From assembly GCF_030929495.1 (NCBI RefSeq), contig NZ_JAVFWN010000011.1, positions 218,204 to 282,203 of the forward strand: a stretch of 64,000 nucleotides of DNA, given 5' to 3'. This document shows positions 8,009 through 13,817 of this stretch, piece after piece. The notes beneath the pieces were generated by a model that searched no databases, was not told where the DNA came from, and saw only the letters and a list, made by a program, of their open reading frames with translations. Position 1 is the stretch's first letter. The number at the start of each line of letters is the position of its first letter. The translations under genes and the position numbers were made by a program. This DNA is from Nocardioides sp. LHD-245 (GTDB taxonomy: Bacteria > Actinomycetota > Actinomycetes > Propionibacteriales > Nocardioidaceae).

Positions 8009-8685
8009 GAGCCGCCGGCCGCCCCGCCGGCGGCGGACGCGACCACGGCCGCGGTCACCGCCGCGGTGACCGCGGCGTTGGCGGACGCGACGGCGGCGTT
8101 CACCGCCGCACCCGCCCACTCCCCGCGCGCAACGTCCTTGGCCCGCCGGACCGCGGCCCTCCGGTCCGGGCCGCCCACCAGCCTCGGCACGGCGCCGCCC
8201 GACGACAGCAGCCCGACGAGCGGACCGGTCACTTCGTCCGGCTCCGCCCGCCCCAGCAGGACCGCCAGCACCGGCGCGAGGAGCGCGTCGCGCCGGGCGA
8301 TGTCGACGACGTCGTACCGGGTCGTGGTGAAGACCCACAGCACCTTCTCCCGCCGCGGCGCGAGCGCCTCCTCGGCGACGAGCTGGCCGAGCAGCCGCTG
8401 GCGGGCGCCCTTGCCGAGACGCGGGACGACGGTGGCGGCCTTGACGTCGCGCCCGGGCCGCAGGCGGGCCAGCGCGCCGTCGTGCGCCGCGGACCCGACC
8501 GGCGTCGTCGTCACCACCCGGACCCGCGCCCGCTTCGGCGGCCCCACCACGGCGCAGCGCCCGGCGAGGACCAGGTCGACGAGCAGCGCGCCGCCCACCA
8601 CCGGATCGGTCTCGGTGCCGCCCAGCAGACTGCGCCCCGACACGGGGTCGGTGGTGATCAGGACCAGGTCGCCGGCGACGGTCAT
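8005..8685 (-). CDS. GPP34 (Golgi phosphoprotein 3-like) family protein
   Basis: The 226-residue protein starts MTVAGDLVLITTDPVSGRSL and continues VVGGALLVDLVLAGRCAVV, matching actinobacterial GOLPH3/GPP34-domain proteins, whose eukaryotic relatives bind phosphoinositides. The bacterial function is not established. The C-terminus is Ala-rich and low in complexity (AAVNAAVASANAAVTAAV). ATG 8685 fits the family start, and 8697 (MLAN) is an alternative. A longer reading up to 8952 is rejected because it runs backwards through a cobalamin riboswitch. The gene is convergent with cobC and shares its CTAG stop, and it is divergent from the riboswitch-cbtB unit across a region with a perfect palindrome. 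No link to cobalamin is evident. Confidence 0.75.
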   Translation of the reverse strand: MTVAGDLVLITTDPVSGRSLLGGTETDPVVGGALLVDLVLAGRCAVVGPPKRARVRVVTTTPVGSAAHDGALARLRPGRDVKAATVVPRLGKGARQRLLGQLVAEEALAPRREKVLWVFTTTRYDVVDIARRDALLAPVLAVLLGRAEPDEVTGPLVGLLSSGGAVPRLVGGPDRRAAVRRAKDVARGEWAGAAVNAAVASANAAVTAAVTAAVVASAAGGAAGGS

Positions 8686-8732
8686 GTTTGCAAGCATAGG
8701 CAGGCCCCGACGGCCCCGGACGCCGCCGATTG

Positions 8733-8790
8733 GGCAGAAACCGCATGCCAACTGCCCGAATTGTTGCGGTTTGGGACCAAACCGCAACAA
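8733..8790. promoter_or_regulatory. Perfect 14-bp inverted repeat (8761-8790) in a divergent promoter region
   Basis: TTGTTGCGGTTTGG (8761-8774) is followed by GA and then its exact complement CCAAACCGCAACAA (8777-8790). A weaker stem, GGGCAG/CTGCCC, sits just to the left (8733-8757). The site lies between the GPP34 start and the -10 box of the riboswitch-cbtB promoter. It has no T-run on either side, so an operator for a dimeric regulator is more likely than a terminator. Confidence 0.6.
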
Positions 8791-8838
8791 CCGGAGCCCC
8801 GCAAAGCGGACAGCTCCCCACCACCCCTCGCCATGCCC

Positions 8839-8844
8839 TAGGCT
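8839..8844 (+). promoter_or_regulatory. Predicted -10 box of the cbtB-cbtA-cobD transcript
   Basis: TAGGCT stands seven bases before the first paired base of the riboswitch (8852). This fits transcription starting at the riboswitch 5' end. The same hexamer precedes the second cobalamin riboswitch in this window at the corresponding place. No convincing -35 is visible. Confidence 0.6.
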
Positions 8845-8849
8845 CGCTC

Positions 8850-8951
8850 CCGCAGGCACGAGGAAGCCGGTGGGAATCCGGCACAGTCGCGCTACTGTGA
8901 CACCGCCTCCGCCCTCGGACGGTGCGGTGAAGTCAGGAACGAGTGCCTGCA
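8850..8951 (+). promoter_or_regulatory. Cobalamin riboswitch upstream of cbtB-cbtA-cobD
   Basis: The element shows the conserved core: GAGGAAGCCGGTGGGAATCC, then a B12-box-like GCGCTACTGTGA, then GAAGTCAGGAACG. Closing stem P1 pairs GCAGGCAC (8852-8859) with GTGCCTGC (8943-8950). It is followed by a small hairpin (CAGGGA/TCCCTG) just before the GAGGAGG ribosome site of cbtB, so ligand binding could control ribosome access. In the known family, adenosylcobalamin binding represses uptake and biosynthesis genes. Confidence 0.92.
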
Positions 8952-8998
8952 CACCTCACATCCATTGACCAGGGACGCTGAATCCCTGAGGAGGCACC

Positions 8999-9232
8999 AT
9001 GTCGCAGTCCCCTGCCACCCCTCTCGCCCCGACCGCGGTCGGCACGGCCGTCCAGGTCCCGGTCGTCCCGCTGCTGCAGCTCGGCAGCTGGGTCGTCTTC
9101 TTCGGCCTGCTGGCGATGCTGGCGATCTTCTTCGTGAGCGCCGACCAGGGCGCGATCTCGCTCCCGGCCGGCAACGCCGTGCACGAGTGGGTGCACGACG
9201 CCCGGCACCTGCTCGGCTACCCCTGTCACTGA
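8999..9232 (+). CDS. cbtB: CbtB, small subunit of a predicted cobalt transporter
   Basis: The 77-residue membrane protein has one transmembrane helix (about residues 29-50, LGSWVVFFGLLAMLAIFFV). Its C-terminal tail carries the histidine signature HEWVHDARHLLGYPCH that is typical of CbtB and probably handles metal. CbtA/CbtB pairs are predicted B12-regulated cobalt transporters; the assignment comes from comparative genomics in the literature and not from this sequence. GAGGAGG lies eight bases before ATG 8999. It is the first gene after the cobalamin riboswitch and is followed 13 bases later by cbtA, so the three genes to cobD form one unit. Confidence 0.88.
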   Translation: MSQSPATPLAPTAVGTAVQVPVVPLLQLGSWVVFFGLLAMLAIFFVSADQGAISLPAGNAVHEWVHDARHLLGYPCH

Positions 9233-9245
9233 GCGGGGCGACACG

Positions 9246-10091
9246 ATGAGCAACCTTCCCGGGGACAGCCCTGCCCCCAGCCCCACCCCCAGCCCCACCC
9301 TCAGCCCTGCCGCCTTCCTGATCCGCGGTCTCGCCGTCGGCGTGGTCGCCGGTCTGATCGCCTTCGTCGTCGCATTCGCCTTCGGTGAGCCGCAGGTCGA
9401 CGACGCCATCGCCCTCGAGGAGGCCGCCGCGGCCCAGCTGAGCCCCGCGGAGGTGGCGGCGGAGGAGGCCGCGGCCGCCGAGGAGGACCACGCGGGGATG
9501 GTGGAGGTCTCCCGCGACGACCAGAAGAGCTGGGGCCTGCTGACCGGCATGCTCGCCGTCGGCGCGGCGCTCGGTGGCCTCGCCTCGCTCGCCGCGGCAG
9601 CGGCGCTCGGCCGCCTCGGCCGCCTGTCCGCCCGCGGCTCCACCGCCCTGGTCGTGCTGATCGGTTTCGTGGCGGTGGCCCTGGTGCCGTTCGCGAAGTA
9701 CCCCGCGACGCCACCGGCCGTCGGCAGCGGCGACACGATCGGTGGCCGCACGGCGGCGTACTTCGGGCTGCTCCTGGTCTCCGTCCTCGCCGCGATCGCG
9801 GTGGTGGTGCTGGCCAACCGGCTGGCGGCGCGGTTCGACGGCTGGACCGCCGCCTTCCTCGCGGCCGGGGCCTACCTGGTGATCGTCACGGTCACCGCGC
9901 TGCTGCTACCCACGGTCAACGAGCTCGGCGACTTCCCGGCCGACACGCTCTGGTACTTCCGGCGGGCCTCGCTGATCACCCTCGCCGTGCTGTGGGCCGC
10001 GATCGGCGTCGGGCTGACCGCCCTCGTCGGCCGGATGACCGACCAGGCCTCGGCCGAGACGGCGCGCCGCGAGCTCGCCGCCAGCCTCTGA
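9246..10091 (+). CDS. cbtA: CbtA family predicted cobalt transporter
   Basis: The 281-residue protein has a Pro/Ser-rich N-terminus, then five predicted membrane helices: about 23-46 (LIRGLAVGVVAGLIAFVVAF), 98-120, 134-152, 170-192 and 198-220 or later, with a further stretch near 238-262. Between helices 1 and 2 is an acidic, Ala-rich loop (EEAAAAQLSPAEVAAEEAAA) with a single His. The family motif FGEPQ after helix 1 and PFAKYPATPPAVG before helix 4 identify CbtA. It follows cbtB under riboswitch control. Its stop TGA overlaps the proposed CTG start of cobD. Confidence 0.88.
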   Translation: MSNLPGDSPAPSPTPSPTLSPAAFLIRGLAVGVVAGLIAFVVAFAFGEPQVDDAIALEEAAAAQLSPAEVAAEEAAAAEEDHAGMVEVSRDDQKSWGLLTGMLAVGAALGGLASLAAAAALGRLGRLSARGSTALVVLIGFVAVALVPFAKYPATPPAVGSGDTIGGRTAAYFGLLLVSVLAAIAVVVLANRLAARFDGWTAAFLAAGAYLVIVTVTALLLPTVNELGDFPADTLWYFRRASLITLAVLWAAIGVGLTALVGRMTDQASAETARRELAASL

Positions 10092-11011
10092 ACGCGCGCG
10101 CCGCGGGGCTGCTGCTCGGCTACGCCGCGGACCGGCTGCTCGCCGACCCACGGCGTGGTCATCCCGTCGCGGGCTTCGGGCAGGTCGCGGCCGCACTGGA
10201 GCGGAGGGTCTGGCGCGACGACCGCACCACCGGCGCCCTGTACGCCGGCGCGCTGGTCGGGGGCGCCGTCGTCCTGGGCGTCGGGGCCGAGCGGGCCCTC
10301 CCCCGCACGCTCGCCACCGCCGTCGCCGCCTGGGCGGTGCTCGGCGGCACCTCCCTGGACCGCGAGGCCGCCGCGGTGTCCCGGCTCCTCGCGACCGACA
10401 GCCTCCCGGCCGCGCGGGTCCGGCTCACCCACCTGGTCGGGCGCGACACACGCCGGCTGGACGAGGCCGAGGTGGTCCGCGCGACGCTGGAGTCGCTGGC
10501 GGAGAACACCTCCGACGCGGTCGTCGCGCCGCTCGTCTGGGGCGCCGCCGCGGGCGTTCCCGGGCTGCTCGGCTACCGCGCCGCCAACACCCTCGACGCG
10601 ATGGTCGGGCACCACAGCGCCCGCCACGAGCGGTTCGGCTGGGCGGCGGCGCGCCTCGACGACCTGCTCAACCTGCCCGGCTCCCGGCTGACGGCCGCCC
10701 TCGCCACACTGCTCGGCCCCGACCCGCGCGGCGCGTGGCGGTCCTGGCGACGCGACGCGGCGGGACACCCCAGCCCCAATGCCGGACCGGTCGAGGCCGC
10801 CTTCGCGGGTGCTCTCGGCACCCGGCTGGGCGGCACCAACGACTACGGCGGCCGGATCGAGCACCGGGCGGTCATGGGCGACGGCCCGCCCCCCGATCGG
10901 GCCGACCTCGACCGCGCCCGCACGCTGGCCCGGCGCATCGGCGCGGCTGCCGCCCTCGTCGCCGCGGCCGTCGCCCTCCTGCCCCCGTCGTACCGGACAG
11001 AACGGTCGTGA
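10088..11011 (+). CDS. cobD: Adenosylcobinamide-phosphate synthase (CobD/CbiB)
   Basis: CobD/CbiB is the integral membrane enzyme that attaches aminopropanol (phosphate) to adenosylcobyric acid. The 307-residue protein has DRLLADPRRGHPVAGFGQ at the N-terminus, SLAENTSDAVVAPLVWGAAAG, GYRAANTLDAMVGH and the C-terminal PSPNAGPVEAAFAGALG and GGTNDYGGR blocks of the family. No ATG, GTG or TTG exists in frame near the N-terminus. The best start is CTG 10088, overlapping the cbtA stop as CTGA, which implies coupled translation. The last eight codons and the stop (SYRTERS) come from the 63-bp palindromic element at 10986-11048, so the natural C-terminus has probably been replaced. Confidence 0.87.
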   Translation: MNARAAGLLLGYAADRLLADPRRGHPVAGFGQVAAALERRVWRDDRTTGALYAGALVGGAVVLGVGAERALPRTLATAVAAWAVLGGTSLDREAAAVSRLLATDSLPAARVRLTHLVGRDTRRLDEAEVVRATLESLAENTSDAVVAPLVWGAAAGVPGLLGYRAANTLDAMVGHHSARHERFGWAAARLDDLLNLPGSRLTAALATLLGPDPRGAWRSWRRDAAGHPSPNAGPVEAAFAGALGTRLGGTNDYGGRIEHRAVMGDGPPPDRADLDRARTLARRIGAAAALVAAAVALLPPSYRTERS

Positions 11012-11048
11012 ATTCGCCGAGAACACGACCCGGATGTCCGGTACGACG
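10986..11048 (+). repeat. 63-bp palindromic element, copy A (end of cobD)
   Basis: Perfect 13-base terminal inverted repeats CGTCGTACCGGAC (10986-10998) and GTCCGGTACGACG (11036-11048) flank a 37-base core starting AGAACGGTCGTGAATTCG. It is the same length as copy B at 28930-28992 and, compared in the opposite orientation, agrees at 51 of 63 positions. It contains the cobD stop codon and ends three bases before the stop of the convergent HxlR gene. It may therefore also serve as a bidirectional RNA hairpin between the two genes. Confidence 0.88.
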
Positions 11049-11051
11049 GCG

Positions 11052-11417
11052 TCAGGTCCCGATGACCTCGTCGGCGTGCCGCCCGACCCAGCGCAGCAGC
11101 GGCACCATCACCTCGGCCAGCTCCTCGCCCAGCGGGGTCAGGCTGTAGTCCACCCGCGGCGGCATCACCGGCTGCTGCTCCCGGTGGACCAGGCCGTCGC
11201 CCTCGAGGGTCCTGAGCGTCTGGGCGAGCATCTTCTCGCTGATCCCCTGGGCGCGCCGGCGCAGGTCGCTCCAGCGCTGCGGCCCGTCGGTGAGGGAAAC
11301 GAGCACCAGCACGCCCCACTTGCTCATCACGTGGTCGAGCAGCACCCGGCTCGAGCAGGCGGCCGGGAACACCCCGCCGGGGAACTGCTCGAAGATCGTC
11401 TCGGTACTTTCCGTCAC
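11052..11417 (-). CDS. HxlR family winged-helix transcriptional regulator
   Basis: The 121-residue protein matches the HxlR/YybR family of redox- or electrophile-responsive regulators: an N-terminal Cys (PAACSSRVLLDHVMSKWGVL), the helix-turn-helix with WSDLRRRAQGISEKMLAQTL, and the wing LHREQQPVMPPRVDYSLTPLG. The start is GTG 11417 (complement CAC). It is divergent from an NAD(P)-binding oxidoreductase, the usual arrangement for an HxlR regulator and its target. The intergenic region holds inverted repeats that also cover its own start. The single conserved Cys near the N-terminus is the likely sensor by analogy with HypR/QorR. Confidence 0.9.
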   Translation of the reverse strand: MTESTETIFEQFPGGVFPAACSSRVLLDHVMSKWGVLVLVSLTDGPQRWSDLRRRAQGISEKMLAQTLRTLEGDGLVHREQQPVMPPRVDYSLTPLGEELAEVMVPLLRWVGRHADEVIGT

Positions 11418-11468
11418 GGAAGTACCTTACTTCAAAGTGCGTACTATCCAATGGGAAGCAACTTCCCA
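11403..11468. promoter_or_regulatory. Candidate HxlR operators between the divergent genes
   Basis: Two inverted repeats are visible. GGTACTTTCCGTCACGGAAGTACC (11403-11426 region) overlaps the regulator's start codon, and TGGGAAGCAACTTCCCA (11452-11468) has perfect 7-base arms. The sequence AAGTACC-TTACTTCAAAGTGCGTACT between them repeats the GTAC/AAGT theme. The positions suit repression of both divergent genes by the HxlR protein. This is inference from layout. Confidence 0.5.
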
Positions 11469-11526
11469 AAGGGTCGGTTGAGGACGTCGACAGCACGATC
11501 TCCCACCGTTCGAAAGGCGCCCCACC

Positions 11527-12375
11527 ATGTCCCTCGTCGTCACCGGAGCCACCGGCCAGCTCGGCCACCTCGTCGTCACCTCCCTGCTCGCCAAGGGCGT
11601 GCCGGCCGAGCGGATCGTCGCGCTCGGCCGCGACGAGGAGCGGCTCGCCCGGCTCGCCGACCTCGGCGTCGCCACCCGTCGTGTCGACTACGCCGACCTG
11701 GCCGCGCTCGCCGACGCCGTCGCCGGTGCCGAGCGGGTGCTGCTCATCTCCGGCAGCGAGGTCGGCCAGCGCCTCCCCCAGCACCAGAACGTCATCGACG
11801 CCGCGAAGGCCGCGGGCGTGGACCTGCTCGCCTACACCAGCATCGCCAACGCCGACACCAGCGGGATCGTCCTCGCCGCGGAGCACCAGGCCACCGAGGA
11901 CGCCATCGTCGCGTCCGGCCTCCCGCATACCTTCCTGCGCAACAGCTGGTACCTTGAGAACTACACCGGCCAGCTCGCGACGTACGCCGAGCACGGCAGC
12001 GTCCTGGGCGCCGCGGGTGACGGCCGGGTCAGCGCGGCCACACGCGCCGACTTCGCCGAGGCGGCCGCGGCCGCGCTCCTGCTCGAGCGGCCGAAGGCGG
12101 TCTACGAGCTCGGCGGCGCCGCCTTCAGCCTGAAGGAGCTCGCCGCCACCGTCGGCGACGTCCTCGGCCGCGACGTCACCTACACCGACCTGCCGGCCGA
12201 GGAGCTCACGAAGGTGCTGGTCGGAGCGGGACTCCCGGAGGCGTACGCCGCCGTCCTCGCCGACGCCGACCTCGGCTTGGGCCGCGGTGAGCTCTACGTC
12301 GAGCCGGACGACCTCGAGACGCTGCTCGGCCGTCCGAGCACCTCGCTCGCCGACGCCCTCCGCGCCGCACGCTGA
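11527..12375 (+). CDS. NAD(P)-binding oxidoreductase of the NmrA/QOR2 (atypical SDR) type
   Basis: The 282-residue Rossmann protein begins LVVTGATGQLGHLVV (glycine-rich NADP motif GATGQLG), followed by AERIVALGRDEERL, RVLLISGSEV, LLAYTSIANADTSGI and FLRNSWYLENY. This pattern is characteristic of quinone oxidoreductase 2 (YtfG/QorB) and related NmrA-like SDRs. It probably reduces quinones or binds NAD(P)H in a redox response. ATG 11527 follows GAAAGGCGCCCC. The divergent HxlR gene mirrors the known qorA/qorR pairing. It lacks the Tyr-x-x-x-Lys pair of classical SDRs, as usual for this group. Confidence 0.85.
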   Translation: MSLVVTGATGQLGHLVVTSLLAKGVPAERIVALGRDEERLARLADLGVATRRVDYADLAALADAVAGAERVLLISGSEVGQRLPQHQNVIDAAKAAGVDLLAYTSIANADTSGIVLAAEHQATEDAIVASGLPHTFLRNSWYLENYTGQLATYAEHGSVLGAAGDGRVSAATRADFAEAAAAALLLERPKAVYELGGAAFSLKELAATVGDVLGRDVTYTDLPAEELTKVLVGAGLPEAYAAVLADADLGLGRGELYVEPDDLETLLGRPSTSLADALRAAR

Positions 12376-12381
12376 GCCGCC

Positions 12382-12421
12382 CCGGTGGTCGAGCAGGTCG
12401 CGCAGCGGCCGTCGCGAGACC
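12382..12421. repeat. Imperfect palindrome between convergent genes
   Basis: GGTGGTCGAGCAGGTCGCGC then AGCGGCCGTCGCGAGACCCC forms an imperfect inverted repeat (GGTCGAG..., ...CGAGACC). It fills most of the 52-base gap between two convergent oxidoreductase genes. It resembles intergenic REP-type or terminator palindromes. I cannot count genomic copies from here. Confidence 0.45.
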
Positions 12422-12427
12422 CCGGGC

Positions 12428-13255
12428 TCAGGACGCCAGGCGGGGCACGTCGAACCGATCGGCGTGCTCCGCCAGCCAGTCCGCGAACGTCCGCGCCGGG
12501 CGCCCCAGCACCCGCGCGACGGTGTCGACCGGCGTCCACGACGCCGCCGGCGGGTCGGCGTGCCACCCGACGACGTACTCCGCGTCGGCCGGGGACACGC
12601 CGTCCGCGACCAGCCGGGCCAACGCCTGCTCGCGGGTGATCCGGACGAGGTCGACCGGGTGCCCGATGGCCGCGGACAGCAGCGCGACGCGCTCCGACGA
12701 CCGCAGGGCCTCGGGCCCGGTCAGGTTGTAGGCCTTGCCGGCGTGGCCGTCCTCGAGCAGCGCCGCCGCCGCGACCGCCCCGATGTCGCCCTCGTGCACC
12801 ACGGCGCTCGGGAGGTCGAACGGTTCGCGCACCACGCCTTCGGCGCGGACGGAGTCGACCCAGGTCAGGGCGTTGGACATGAACTCCTGCGGCTCGAGCC
12901 GCGTCCACGTGACGCCGGAGTCCGCGACCGCCTCCTCGACCGGTCCGACGTAGCCGCCCCAGAGCACGGTGATCCGGCGCACCCCGGCGGCCACGGCCCG
13001 GCGCACCAGCTCCGGCCCGGTCTCCACGAGTCCTGCCGTCGCCGTGATGTGGAGGCGGTCCACCCCGTCGAGCGCGCCGCCGAGCGTCGCGAGGTCCGTG
13101 TGCGTGCCGGCCACCAGCTCGACGCCGTCCGGCAGCACCGGGGCCGCCCGCTCCGGGTCGCGGGTCAACGCCCGCACGCCCTCCCCGCGTCGTACCAGCT
13201 CTGCCACGACGTGGCGCCCGGTGTTGCCGGTCGCACCTGTCACGAGTGTCGTCAT
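12428..13255 (-). CDS. NmrA-like NAD(P)-binding protein behind a SoxR-type promoter
   Basis: The 275-residue protein has the nucleotide motif TLVTGATGNTGRHVV, VRALTRDPERA, and the C-terminal ALLEDGHAGKAYNLTGPEAL and GRPARTFADWLAEHADRF blocks found in NmrA-like epimerase/reductases. Substrate is unknown. ATG 13255 is preceded by GAAGGGAG. The promoter shows a near-perfect SoxR box between -35 and -10 elements spaced by 19 bp (13281-13311). In Streptomyces coelicolor a NAD-dependent epimerase/dehydratase is a known SoxR target, so I infer that this protein answers redox-active compounds. It is convergent with the other oxidoreductase. Confidence 0.82.
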   Translation of the reverse strand: MTTLVTGATGNTGRHVVAELVRRGEGVRALTRDPERAAPVLPDGVELVAGTHTDLATLGGALDGVDRLHITATAGLVETGPELVRRAVAAGVRRITVLWGGYVGPVEEAVADSGVTWTRLEPQEFMSNALTWVDSVRAEGVVREPFDLPSAVVHEGDIGAVAAAALLEDGHAGKAYNLTGPEALRSSERVALLSAAIGHPVDLVRITREQALARLVADGVSPADAEYVVGWHADPPAASWTPVDTVARVLGRPARTFADWLAEHADRFDVPRLAS

Positions 13256-13280
13256 GGTCGATCTCCCTTCGTCGGGATCG

Positions 13281-13311
13281 ACGCTAGAACCTCAAGTGAT
13301 CTTGAGGTCAA
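13281..13311 (-). promoter_or_regulatory. SoxR/MerR-type promoter with 19-bp spacer
   Basis: On the minus strand the -35 TTGACC (13311-13306) and -10 TAGCGT (13286-13281) are separated by 19 bases. That is the overlong spacing typical of MerR-family activated promoters. Inside it lies CCTCAAGTGATCTTGAGG (13290-13307 on the plus strand), which differs from the E. coli SoxR site CCTCAAGTTAACTTGAGG only in the centre. It directs transcription of the NmrA-like gene at 12428-13255. Confidence 0.85.
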
Positions 13312-13354
13312 CGCCCACCCGTGTGCCGTGCCGGTCTGTGGGCATCGTCGTTGC

Positions 13355-13789
13355 ATGGCGAGCCATGAGGAGCACACCCGGCCCGACGGCGTCGACGACC
13401 TGACGGTCGAGGCGCTTGGCAAGATCTCCGAGGCCCTGGAGGCGGCGGAGGTGGCCCGTGGTCATCTCTACGCCTTCCACCGGCTCAGCGGCACCGCCGA
13501 CCTGACCCTCGGCGAGGGCGTCGACCGCCTGCGCGAAGCCGGCCACGATGCGCTCGCGGACCGGCTCGAGACCGAGCTGGTCGGGCGCAACGTGCTGCGG
13601 GGACGGTGGACCTTCCAGATCGTCGAGGAGTACGACGACGGCTACTACGCCGACTTCAAGCGACTCGAGTCCGCCGCCCGGGACGAGCTCGTCGCCGGGC
13701 GGCGGCACCTCTACGAGGCCGAGATGAAGGAGGACCGGCGTACCCACGGGCGTCCCGGCCACGGGCGCGAGCCCGCGGCCGGGAGCTGA
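13355..13789 (+). CDS. Conserved small protein of unknown function
   Basis: A 144-residue acidic protein: GVDDLTVEALGKISEALEAA and VARGHLYAFHRLSGTADLTL, then LETELVGRNVLRGRWTFQIV and EEYDDGYYADFKRLESAARD, ending in a charged Arg/His/Gly-rich tail. It appears largely helical with no membrane segment. I recognise no catalytic motif and do not assign a function. ATG 13355 is chosen because upstream in-frame sequence is low-quality. A CATCGT hexamer ends six bases before the ATG, so it may be leaderless. It is transcribed away from the SoxR-box promoter; whether it shares that regulation is unclear. Confidence 0.7.
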   Translation: MASHEEHTRPDGVDDLTVEALGKISEALEAAEVARGHLYAFHRLSGTADLTLGEGVDRLREAGHDALADRLETELVGRNVLRGRWTFQIVEEYDDGYYADFKRLESAARDELVAGRRHLYEAEMKEDRRTHGRPGHGREPAAGS

Positions 13790-13817
13790 GGAGCCACCCC
13801 GGCGTCCCCGGAGCCCG

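Noticed and set aside
8686..8952. N-terminal extension of the GPP34 gene up to 8952
   Set aside because: It would be read backwards through the riboswitch and promoter region and has no family similarity.
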